Shown here piece by piece: positions 23,688-30,327 of a stretch of DNA of 32,277 bases. A program made the position numbers and the translations under genes. The DNA comes from Vibrio zhanjiangensis (GTDB taxonomy: Bacteria > Pseudomonadota > Gammaproteobacteria > Enterobacterales > Vibrionaceae): NCBI RefSeq assembly GCF_030161235.1, contig NZ_BSPW01000078.1, positions 1-32,277 of the forward strand, given 5' to 3'. Below the pieces are notes generated by a model. It was not told the DNA's origin, did not search any database, and worked only from the letters and a program-made list of their open reading frames with translations. The first letter of the stretch is position 1. Each line of letters starts with the position of its first letter.

Positions 23688-24082
23688 TGCTTGATTTCTC
23701 CATTTTCAAGTAACACAGGGTAATGCGATAATGCAAATTGGTCGGCCCATTGACGACCTTGTACCGGATACAAAGGTAAGCCGTAACTCATCAACCGTTT
23801 GAGCTGGCCAGTGTTGGCCACGTTGACCACGATCCCCATGGCATTAATCGATTTAAGATAGGCATGATGTCGCGCCAGCCAACGATGTGAGCGTCTGTCA
23901 GCACCAACAATAAAGAGAGGCTTATCCAAATGAGTGGTGAATGTGCCTTTGGCAACCTTGCCAGGTGTCAGAGACGGCGTTTTTACGGGGAGCATGGGTG
24001 CAAACGCTTTTGCGTTCGATGCAGGATTCGCGTTTGCGGCGCTGCTTACGATAACCATAAAGATTACGAGCCATCGGTTCAT
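23684..24082 (-). CDS. integrating conjugative element protein, TIGR03765 (PFL_4695) family
   Basis: The 132-residue protein has a signal peptide (about 1-18). The family-like segment begins LFIVGADRRSHRWLARHHAYLK, continues with NAMGIVVNVAN, and ends with QFALSHYPVLLENGEI. It lies between the transglycosylase and the small gene, with 4-base overlaps on each side. The family is periplasmic and its precise role is unknown. Confidence 0.85.
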   Translation of the reverse strand: MNRWLVIFMVIVSSAANANPASNAKAFAPMLPVKTPSLTPGKVAKGTFTTHLDKPLFIVGADRRSHRWLARHHAYLKSINAMGIVVNVANTGQLKRLMSYGLPLYPVQGRQWADQFALSHYPVLLENGEIKQ

Positions 24083-24612
24083 GAACCACCTCCTGGAAAG
24101 GTAATAAGGGTGCGAGCGTAATTTTTAGCAAAATCCTGCCGATAACGTTCAGCTGGCGCACCACCTGCTGGGCGATGATAAAAGCCCGCCGCTTTCGTCC
24201 AGTCCCCAAACTTGGCATAGGCCTGTGCCATCAACTGTGCGGCGTAGGTCAAATTGGTTTCAGGCACAAGGACATCACAAGGCTTTGAAAAAGGCGCGCT
24301 GTGCCAACGCCAACTTATCTGAGCCAAGCCAATATCGACCGACGGGGTATGCCTCAAAAACTGCATCAGTGCCTGACACGCTTCGGTTTTAGAAGAATAA
24401 CGATAAGGTTTCTTGTCCACATTCAGCGTCCATGGCCAAGGGCGCACGGTGCCATTACTCAGCAAGATCTGACTTTCCGTTAGGGCGAGGGAGTAGAGCA
24501 CGGTTGGCGGTATGGATTCACGCTCAGCAATGAGTTGATACAGAGGTGGTACGGCCCATGCTGTCGGGGTGAAAAGCAACCACACTATTATGGCGATTCG
24601 ATAACGGACCAT
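24079..24612 (-). CDS. lytic transglycosylase (SLT-type)
   Basis: The 177-residue protein has a signal peptide (1-20) and the SLT fold signature: catalytic Glu46 in SLALTES, then DIGLAQIS near residue 95, then GFYHRPAGG near 150. It opens the cell wall for the mating channel, in the manner of VirB1. The gene overlaps TIGR03759 by 25 bases and TIGR03765 by 4. Its length is typical for conjugative transglycosylases. Confidence 0.9.
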   Translation of the reverse strand: MVRYRIAIIVWLLFTPTAWAVPPLYQLIAERESIPPTVLYSLALTESQILLSNGTVRPWPWTLNVDKKPYRYSSKTEACQALMQFLRHTPSVDIGLAQISWRWHSAPFSKPCDVLVPETNLTYAAQLMAQAYAKFGDWTKAAGFYHRPAGGAPAERYRQDFAKNYARTLITFPGGGS

Positions 24613-25256
24613 TGCCCACCTCGTCGTGTTGCGGCCACAGGGAGAGGCGTGCCTCTGGCTAAGGTAAATGCCAAGCCTTGCGTGTCATGATTAAGCGTCA
24701 CTTCTTTTTGCGAGACCTCTCGCTTTCGCACGCCCACTTCACTGGCCCACTGCTTAAGGGCGAGATCGTTTCCAAGGCTATCGGTCATAAAGACATCGAC
24801 ACCAACCCCTTGAGAGCGCCAATGGGTAAAAGCTTGGTCGCACGCTGCACAATCTCGACGAACAAAGAGCGCAATGCGGCCTGGCCTGGTATGGCCTATC
24901 GGGGTTAGGTTTGGGTTTGATTTTTTCCAAGCTGCTTGATAGGCACGATTGAAGGCCAGCAGTCCTTCGGTGCGCGATTGCTCAAAGCGCATCAGCTGCT
25001 CGGCATAACGGTGCCTTTCCTCATCGTTTCTTGCAAAGCGACCGAGCACCACCAAGGGGTTGGACATCGACATCCCAAAGCCTTGCGGGGATTGAAGTAG
25101 CGCCTGGTAGCGCGCCCAGTCGGATTCTGTCAGCCCCCATTGCGTGGCTTGTGATAACGTGTCAATCCCCTGTGGGACTTCACGAGTGGTTTGAATGTCA
25201 CTGGCCGTGCTGGCAAAGGCAACCAAAAGCAGTAACCCTACTCTCTTTATCATCAC
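24588..25256 (-). CDS. integrating conjugative element protein, TIGR03759 (PFL_4693) family
   Basis: The 222-residue protein has a signal peptide (about 1-18). It carries the family pattern (SQATQWGLTESDWARYQALL, then NPLVVLGRFARNDEERHRYAEQ) and a thioredoxin-like CAAC within FVRRDCAACDQAF near residue 135. That redox motif suggests disulfide chemistry for the Cys-rich transfer proteins. It overlaps neighbours on both sides and is the second gene of operon C. Confidence 0.87.
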   Translation of the reverse strand: MMIKRVGLLLLVAFASTASDIQTTREVPQGIDTLSQATQWGLTESDWARYQALLQSPQGFGMSMSNPLVVLGRFARNDEERHRYAEQLMRFEQSRTEGLLAFNRAYQAAWKKSNPNLTPIGHTRPGRIALFVRRDCAACDQAFTHWRSQGVGVDVFMTDSLGNDLALKQWASEVGVRKREVSQKEVTLNHDTQGLAFTLARGTPLPVAATRRGGQWSVIESP

Positions 25257-25927
25257 GCTCCCCCCTGAAGTGTCAGAAAGAGTTGATTGTGACCTTGGCT
25301 GACCTGCACGCCCTCACGCGTCACGGAATCCAATCGCCACCCTTGATAACGATGTCCCGCTGAGAGCACCATTAACCCACTCACACTGCTCGTCTGTTTA
25401 GGGCCAATAATGGCCACATACGACAGGCCCCGTTTTTGAACATCAAAAAGACGAAACGGTAAGTCTTTGGTTACGACCTGAGACGGTGATGGTTTCTTGG
25501 GCTTAGGTGTGGCCACCGTATTGCCGCTTGGGCGCTGTTCAACTGCTCGAAGCTGCTTTTTGAGGGTTTGAATGCCCTTGGTTTGCTCTGCAACTTCGTT
25601 AGCCAGTGTATCCAACGCGTTTTGCAAACGTTGGTGCGTTTGCATACCGGACAGCATTTGACTGTCTAGGGCTTCAAGGCGAGTGATGAAAGGTTGCATA
25701 TGCTGTGTGAGCTTTTGCTCAGACGCGGTAATCGCCGCCGATTGATGCTCACTTTGTGACTGGATGTCAGCCAATAATTCTTGCTTGAGACGGTGCCGTG
25801 CCCTATCGCTTTGCTCAGTAACCCAATAGGCTGCGATGGCAGTCACACTGGCGCTGACCCCCACAGCCAGTAGCGTGTGCAGGGCAAATTTAATCAACGC
25901 CTTTTTTCGTGAAGACGGGTTGGACAT
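25253..25927 (-). CDS. membrane-anchored coiled-coil protein, PilP/GspC-like C-terminus
   Basis: The 224-residue protein has a membrane anchor (about 13-34), a coiled-coil region (about 40-130), a Pro/Lys-rich linker and a small beta-rich C-terminal domain (about 150-222). The domain's LDSVTREGVQVSQGHNQLFL resembles PilP/GspC-type HR domains. It is the first gene of operon C, 30 bases from the -10 of promoter copy C. A comparable gene precedes TIGR03759 in related elements, but I do not know a family name. An alignment or docking role in the envelope is inferred. Confidence 0.7.
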   Translation of the reverse strand: MSNPSSRKKALIKFALHTLLAVGVSASVTAIAAYWVTEQSDRARHRLKQELLADIQSQSEHQSAAITASEQKLTQHMQPFITRLEALDSQMLSGMQTHQRLQNALDTLANEVAEQTKGIQTLKKQLRAVEQRPSGNTVATPKPKKPSPSQVVTKDLPFRLFDVQKRGLSYVAIIGPKQTSSVSGLMVLSAGHRYQGWRLDSVTREGVQVSQGHNQLFLTLQGGA

Positions 25928-25957
25928 GTCGTGGTTCTCCTAATCAACAGAAAGACC

Positions 25958-26038
25958 ACGATAGCAAGGATAAAAACAGGAATGGAAAATAGGGGCGTCT
26001 AATTTCGTACGAATTTAAACGCCCCTGTTTCGTGACAA
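25958..26038 (-). promoter_or_regulatory. conserved transfer-operon promoter element, copy C
   Basis: This copy carries extended -10 TGCTATCGT (hexamer 25958-25963), the dyad AATTTCGTACGAATTT (26001-26016) and TTCGTGACAA at the far end (26029-26038). In this copy the dyad extends to a 34-base imperfect inverted repeat (25992-26025) with GGGGCGT and ACGCCCC at the tips. No -35 is recognisable. Confidence 0.75.
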
Positions 26039-26081
26039 ATGATAGGTTTTATGGTAGCACTCCCGCCCTATTGGTTGTGTC

Positions 26082-26130
26082 CTACGGACCGACATCGAAT
26101 GCAATTCAATGTCAGTGCGCAGGTCCATAG
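26082..26130. repeat. nested inverted repeat between the HU gene and promoter C
   Basis: The outer arms CTACGGACC (26082-26090) and GGTCCATAG (26122-26130) pair with one mismatch. Inside them GACATCGAAT (26091-26100) and the segment ending in ATTCAATGTC (to 26113) form a second stem with few mismatches. There is no T-tract, so a normal terminator is unlikely. It could be an oriT-like or protein-binding structure; no relaxase gene is nearby. Confidence 0.45.
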
Positions 26131-26147
26131 AAGGTGCGGCAATGAGA

Positions 26148-26423
26148 TTAGGGGTTACAAGCGTCTTTCAGGGCTTTACCTGGCTTAAAGGCTGGGACGG
26201 TAGAGGCTTTTATCTCCAACGTTTCTCCCGTTTTGGGGTTTCTGCCCGCTCTTGCCGCTCTGTGCGTGGTTTTAAACGAACCAAACCCGACTAATGTGAC
26301 CTCGTCACCGTTTGCCAATGCGTGACTGATGGCTTCTGTCATGCTCTCTATCGCCATGCCCGCCTGTTTTTTGGTGAGATTGGCGTGTTTCGCTACCGCA
26401 TCAATGAGTGATGATTTATTCAT
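26148..26423 (-). CDS. HU-family DNA-binding protein
   Basis: The 91-residue protein has the full HU/IHF fold: MNKSSLIDAVAKHANLTKKQ at the start, VTLVGFGSF and the DNA-binding arm with GRNPKTGE, then a C-terminal AFKPGKALKDA. It bends DNA as a dimer. It lies just upstream of promoter C in the same orientation. Chromosomal HU is nearly always present, so this copy is an element-borne accessory that may help promoter control, element maintenance or recombination. It could be expressed from the protease promoter, because only 24 bases separate it from the upstream gene. Confidence 0.92.
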   Translation of the reverse strand: MNKSSLIDAVAKHANLTKKQAGMAIESMTEAISHALANGDEVTLVGFGSFKTTHRAARAGRNPKTGETLEIKASTVPAFKPGKALKDACNP

Positions 26424-26447
26424 AGTTCTCGATCCCTTAGTAGAAAA

Positions 26448-27425
26448 TTAACATGTACGACGTCGTCTGTAACCAAGCGCACCAAGCATAAGCAGCGCTA
26501 ACCCACCTAGAGAGCCACCGCCTCCACCATTACCACCACTGGCATTCTGGGTATCAACACTGTGTGTTTTGGCAGGATTGATGTTGATGGCTTCAGTGGC
26601 ACTTAAATGTAATGTGCCTGATGCGTTGTTAGGCGCAGAGACATCATACGTACAGGTCTCAAATGCCGAGAGTGTGTGACCCACACAGCTTCCGCCAATC
26701 AGAGTGATGTCACCAGTAGTGTACGCACTGTCTGCAACCCCACCTTGATGCAAAGACTGCACTTTGATGCTGATGTCACCATTGCCTGTTTTCAGTGTAG
26801 GGTAATGCCAGCCATTGATCTGCTCTAAAAGCCAATCTTTTACGACGTATAAACTCGTCGCCAACATAGTTCCATCAGCACCTGAATTGTGAATAGCCAC
26901 AATATCGCCATCTTGATTTACCCATGGGCCGCCTGAGTCTCCTGCTTCTGTAATACCAGCGCCAATATCTTTTGTGCTATACCAATTAGTATTTGAAGTT
27001 CCGAGTATATCTATTTGTGTCTTTGCTACATTGAGTATTTGGCTGCCTGCAAATCCATAAATGTCGATATAGTCTCCGTTATTAACGGGTTCCGAGCCAA
27101 GGTTAGCTATAAAATGAATATCCTCTGATAAGTGAATTTGTTCTAAATTCCAGACAGCAACATCAGGCCCGTTTGGATCACCAACCCCTCCAGGATGATT
27201 ATTGACGACTGCGTTCGACCAACTACCATCAGAAAAAGCAATATTTCCCTTTTGTAATTCACAATGGCCTGCTGTTATAAGATGCTTACCTCCTAACAGA
27301 GTGCCTGTGCAATTGAATGTTGCTAGATCAGCGTTTTCAGTCCAACTATGAAGTGTTCCATTTTCTACAGCCACTGCTGAATAGGAAGCTATCGCTAGCG
27401 CAATACCGGCTAATTTTTTATTCAT
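26448..27425 (-). CDS. secreted trypsin-like serine protease with GlyGly-CTERM tail
   Basis: The 325-residue protein has a signal peptide (about 1-20). The catalytic triad is visible: His54 in TAGHC, Asp88 in PDVAVW and Ser164 in GDSGGP. After the protease domain (to about 200) there is a beta-rich region, then a C-terminal GlyGly-CTERM signal (about 296-325): a glycine run, a hydrophobic stretch and a final RRRR. In Vibrio VesB-type proteases a rhombosortase cuts this tail, and the protein reaches the surface by the type II system. Here it is on a mobile element rather than at its usual chromosomal site. A virulence or inter-bacterial role is inferred. Confidence 0.9.
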   Translation of the reverse strand: MNKKLAGIALAIASYSAVAVENGTLHSWTENADLATFNCTGTLLGGKHLITAGHCELQKGNIAFSDGSWSNAVVNNHPGGVGDPNGPDVAVWNLEQIHLSEDIHFIANLGSEPVNNGDYIDIYGFAGSQILNVAKTQIDILGTSNTNWYSTKDIGAGITEAGDSGGPWVNQDGDIVAIHNSGADGTMLATSLYVVKDWLLEQINGWHYPTLKTGNGDISIKVQSLHQGGVADSAYTTGDITLIGGSCVGHTLSAFETCTYDVSAPNNASGTLHLSATEAININPAKTHSVDTQNASGGNGGGGGSLGGLALLMLGALGYRRRRTC

Positions 27426-27455
27426 TATCTATCTCACCGCTAAGCAATTAGTAAC

Positions 27456-27485
27456 ATATTAAAGTTAAATATATTTAACTGTCAA
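27456..27485 (-). promoter_or_regulatory. protease promoter with a perfect palindrome filling its spacer
   Basis: On the minus strand, -35 TTGACA (27480-27485) and -10 TAATAT (27456-27461) are 18 bases apart. The perfect 16-base palindrome GTTAAATATATTTAAC (27464-27479) lies entirely in the spacer. A repressor bound there would block RNA polymerase. The -35 overlaps the stop codon of the upstream HTH gene. Confidence 0.7.
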
Positions 27486-27685
27486 GGCGCTATTTTTTTT
27501 TGATTTTTAAGATTAGGTAAGCCATTTAGCATATCAATATACGACTGTGCCCTTTTATGACCGCATTCTACTTCTAAAGCAATTTGATGTATTCGAGTTG
27601 CAGCCGTATATCCCCAACGTTTAGAGAGAGTGATTGGAGTCCATCCTTTTGATTCATATAATCGTTTGAATTCATCTTTAGTCAA
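27482..27685 (-). CDS. small HTH protein, likely regulator
   Basis: The 67-residue product carries a helix-turn-helix pattern: ESKGWTPITLSKRWGYTAAT followed by RIHQIALEVE, as in small proteins that bind DNA with a single HTH. No ATG is available near the start; TTG at 27685 is used, with only a weak ribosome binding site. It ends at the -35 box of the protease promoter, so its product is a good candidate to bind the palindrome in that promoter. This functional link is inferred from position only. Confidence 0.6.
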   Translation of the reverse strand: MTKDEFKRLYESKGWTPITLSKRWGYTAATRIHQIALEVECGHKRAQSYIDMLNGLPNLKNQKKIAP

Positions 27686-27751
27686 AATAAAGCCCTAATA
27701 GAGGTGAGACAAGTTGCATTCTAGCAGGGCGTTCTGTCAAATCAATTTGGC

Positions 27752-28327
27752 TTATCGAAACTCAAGCCAACTCGTTATGCCATATCCAGCCCCACGAAGG
27801 TTGCGAACACTGACTTGGTAACTTCCTCCCACAGGAACTTCCATCGTAATAGTTGCTCCTCCTCCAAAGTCTCCTGAATAGATACGACCATATCGAATCC
27901 CGTTGACATAAGCGATCATCTCCTCCCAACGTTCCCCCCTTGGGGTGACTGCAACAACAATGGGGTTGCTGGTTGTGTTCCAATAGACTCCATTATTACC
28001 TCTAGATCCAAGTAGGTTGTACCATGCACGTGTATCTGAAGTGCTTGTTTGTACAGAGAGTTCACTACTAGTAAACCCATGGGTTCTGGGAGTGTGAGGA
28101 TTGGTAAGTTTTAACTCTTCATCTTGCTGAATTGCATCTTCATATGTCACTTTTGCCAATGCATTACTGCACGTGAATGTAAGAGCAAAGAAAATAATAC
28201 TCAGGAACGTCATAAGGGACGGTATTTCCCTAGAAAAAGTACTATAGAAGTGTTGATAACTATGTAAATCTCGCTTATCCGTTTTTGTTGAATATTGGAA
28301 GTATGATTCTTTAGTTATTTCTCTCAT
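27752..28327 (-). CDS. secreted or membrane-anchored protein resembling a PilV tail domain
   Basis: The 191-residue protein has a hydrophobic stretch at about 39-57 (MTFLSIIFFALTF), preceded by 38 polar residues. Translation could start at 28327 (AGGAAA upstream) or at the internal ATG (28213), the second giving a normal signal peptide. The C-terminal domain (about 105-191), with GVYWNTTSNPIVVAV, YVNGIRYG, EVPVGGSYQVSV and a final TSWLEFR, resembles the tail domains carried by PilV adhesins and similar pilus-tip or phage-fibre-like proteins. Here it is a separate gene 16 bases after pilV. It may be a secreted pilus partner. Confidence 0.5.
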   Translation of the reverse strand: MREITKESYFQYSTKTDKRDLHSYQHFYSTFSREIPSLMTFLSIIFFALTFTCSNALAKVTYEDAIQQDEELKLTNPHTPRTHGFTSSELSVQTSTSDTRAWYNLLGSRGNNGVYWNTTSNPIVVAVTPRGERWEEMIAYVNGIRYGRIYSGDFGGGATITMEVPVGGSYQVSVRNLRGAGYGITSWLEFR

Positions 28328-28343
28328 GTGATGTTTCCTGTAT

Positions 28344-29318
28344 TTACTTACACTGCAAAGAGAGCGTGACTAATCCCAAATGTAAAGCCACGTTCGCACC
28401 ATCTGAATTACGCTTGGCACCCACATCTAATCCAACTTGCACATGGGTCTCTGTCTCATTAAGTTTGTAAGCTCTTTGCATACCAGTGAGTGTGTGATAT
28501 CTGTCCGTTAGAATTTCTGTAATTGACAGACTAGTAATTATTTTCTTATTGATTGGACATTTGGGCTTTTGGACCCAAGTTCCGTGAGCAACGGTATAAA
28601 TATCGGTTAGACGGCTAACCACTCCCTTTTGAGAGCCATCATAATTGCGCACAAACACATCTTTCACGTTTGTAATCGCATAGTTCCCCCCCGTATCCCA
28701 ATCGCCATCTAAGGGCGTCGAGCCATCTTTTTGCAGATACTCTCGATACTGCAATGTCTTGGTTAAAGGTTTGACGGTAATGCGAATATCATAGTTTGGC
28801 ATGACACGCGCCCCTGGAAATTTCAATAGTGCGGTTTTCCAACTGCCGTAAGTCCCATCATCGGGCAGTTGGCCAATCGGAACGGTAATGTAATATCGCC
28901 CTTGGGGGATAGGCAGAATCGTCGTGTCCCAAACCGGCTTTAACGTCAATCGTCCTTGACTAAATGGGACATAATCTGGACGAATACAAATCTCTGCCGC
29001 TTCCTCTTCTTCACTGCAACTTTCCCAAAAGCGAGAGCTGTAGTCGTTCATCAATGCATTGACGTCCGCAGGCCAGCTTTGGAGTGATTCTCTAAAATCG
29101 GGGTCAGGGTCAATGCCTTGGGCCTTGACCCGGTAAAACTGATAACTTTGAACCTGTCTGGTCACAAGCTCTAGATGTTCGATGTAATCTTGAATCTTTA
29201 CGAATCGATACCCCTTCATCACCGCAGGGACACCAACCGCTAACAGCCCCCCAATAATGCTCAGTACCAAGAGCACTTCGTAAAGAGTGAACCCTTTGGT
29301 ATTAGTCATACGACGCAT
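28344..29318 (-). CDS. pilV: PilV-like minor prepilin of a type IVb pilus
   Basis: The 324-residue protein has a class-III leader ending KG before FTLYE, with Glu at mature position 5 and a hydrophobic N-terminal helix (about 10-32). The remaining part is long and has Cys pairs (SCSEEEEAAEIC; KPKCPINKK; final LQCK). Length, position after the major pilin genes and leader suit PilV of R64-like thin pili, which determines recipient recognition in mating. No shufflon repeats are seen around its 3' end. It overlaps the preceding gene by 17 bases. Confidence 0.7.
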   Translation of the reverse strand: MRRMTNTKGFTLYEVLLVLSIIGGLLAVGVPAVMKGYRFVKIQDYIEHLELVTRQVQSYQFYRVKAQGIDPDPDFRESLQSWPADVNALMNDYSSRFWESCSEEEEAAEICIRPDYVPFSQGRLTLKPVWDTTILPIPQGRYYITVPIGQLPDDGTYGSWKTALLKFPGARVMPNYDIRITVKPLTKTLQYREYLQKDGSTPLDGDWDTGGNYAITNVKDVFVRNYDGSQKGVVSRLTDIYTVAHGTWVQKPKCPINKKIITSLSITEILTDRYHTLTGMQRAYKLNETETHVQVGLDVGAKRNSDGANVALHLGLVTLSLQCK

Positions 29319-29808
29319 AGCAGCCGCTCTCCATGTTAAAATCCATCATCGCCCATTCTGATTCCGTGACAGACACCATCTGCTTAACACTCAGGGACCT
29401 ACTCTCTGGGTCATAGCGCCACTGCGACACATTGCCAACCGCTGCGTCTCTGAGTAACGCCCCCTCGGTTTCATTGGGCGCGGTATATTGAACTGACAGC
29501 ACCACAAAATCACTGTGGGGCACTCGCTCCCACCCTAATGACACTTGCCAAGGGGTCTTTTCCCAATTCGCGCCCGTTAACCACCCTTGCTGTGCGAGAA
29601 AAGATGGCGTCACCGATGGCAGAGGATCAATACACTTTGAGGCGTGAACATGGTCGGTTAACGCCAGTTTCATCCCTTCCATCAACGCCTCTTGACTGGC
29701 CTTAAGCTGAGTGTCTTGACGATGGGAAAGTGAATACCACAAGGTGGTACTGACTCCGATAAGCGATAGCGCCAAGCTGCTTGTCAATATCACACTGATT
29801 GGTGTCAT
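29302..29808 (-). CDS. pilin-like protein of the pilus operon
   Basis: The 168-residue protein has an N-terminal hydrophobic segment (about 3-25, SVILTSSLALSLIGVSTTLW) and then a long helix, as in minor pilins, but no Gly cleavage site followed by Phe/Met is obvious. Two Cys (KCIDPL; GCYASYD) could pair. It lies between the PilS-like and PilV-like genes and shares one base with pilS. It may be a pseudopilin or pilus assembly protein. The family is not recognised. Confidence 0.6.
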   Translation of the reverse strand: MTPISVILTSSLALSLIGVSTTLWYSLSHRQDTQLKASQEALMEGMKLALTDHVHASKCIDPLPSVTPSFLAQQGWLTGANWEKTPWQVSLGWERVPHSDFVVLSVQYTAPNETEGALLRDAAVGNVSQWRYDPESRSLSVKQMVSVTESEWAMMDFNMESGCYASYD

Positions 29809-30311
29809 TACATCGTGACCGTAATGGTGTTTTCAGCCACGGTAAGGCCCCCACAACTTGTTGCAGAAGTGCAATTTGCCGCTGTATGGGGGGCAAGTGC
29901 ATCCGCTAAGTCATCAATGTATTGGCTGTCAACGTTGGTAATGCCGATATCGATCAGCTGTGAGTTGGACGTATTCACGGTTACCGTATAGTTCCCCCCA
30001 TAGGGATTCGTTTTGACTCCATCACGGGTGCTCCCACATATTTTCATTGGTACAGCGTTACGCTTAGCGCCGCATAACTTAGCCATTGATACGCCGGTGT
30101 GATTGATGGTTTTGGTACTCTCCGCGCCGGCTTTTATTGAGCCAACGGCGGTCACTACCGCAGTCCGGTTTAGATTGGCTCTTGCGGTCACATACGTTTG
30201 CACCGCAATCGCCATAGCCAAAGCGGCAAGCACCATCCAAAGCAAAAAGTTATCGATAGTAAAACCGCCTTGTTTTTTACGCAGTGACGTCATTGTTTTC
30301 ATAGATTTCAT
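29808..30311 (-). CDS. pilS: PilS-like major prepilin of a type IVb pilus
   Basis: The 167-residue protein has a basic leader ending QGG, the cleavage point being before FTIDN, then a hydrophobic helix (about 18-40). The C-terminal part carries two Cys pairs (KLCGAK with MKICGS; ANCTSA with TSCGG), typical of the disulfide-bounded D-region of class B pilins. It is atypical that mature position 5 is Asn (Asp at 4) rather than the near-invariant Glu. It follows the PilR-like gene by 16 bases. Confidence 0.75.
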   Translation of the reverse strand: MKSMKTMTSLRKKQGGFTIDNFLLWMVLAALAMAIAVQTYVTARANLNRTAVVTAVGSIKAGAESTKTINHTGVSMAKLCGAKRNAVPMKICGSTRDGVKTNPYGGNYTVTVNTSNSQLIDIGITNVDSQYIDDLADALAPHTAANCTSATSCGGLTVAENTITVTM

Positions 30312-30327
30312 GGTTTTTCCTTTTTTA

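Noticed and set aside
28213..28400. Shufflon-type inverted repeats near pilV
   Set aside because: No repeated crossover-like motif was seen around the 3' end of pilV, and no recombinase gene is in the window.
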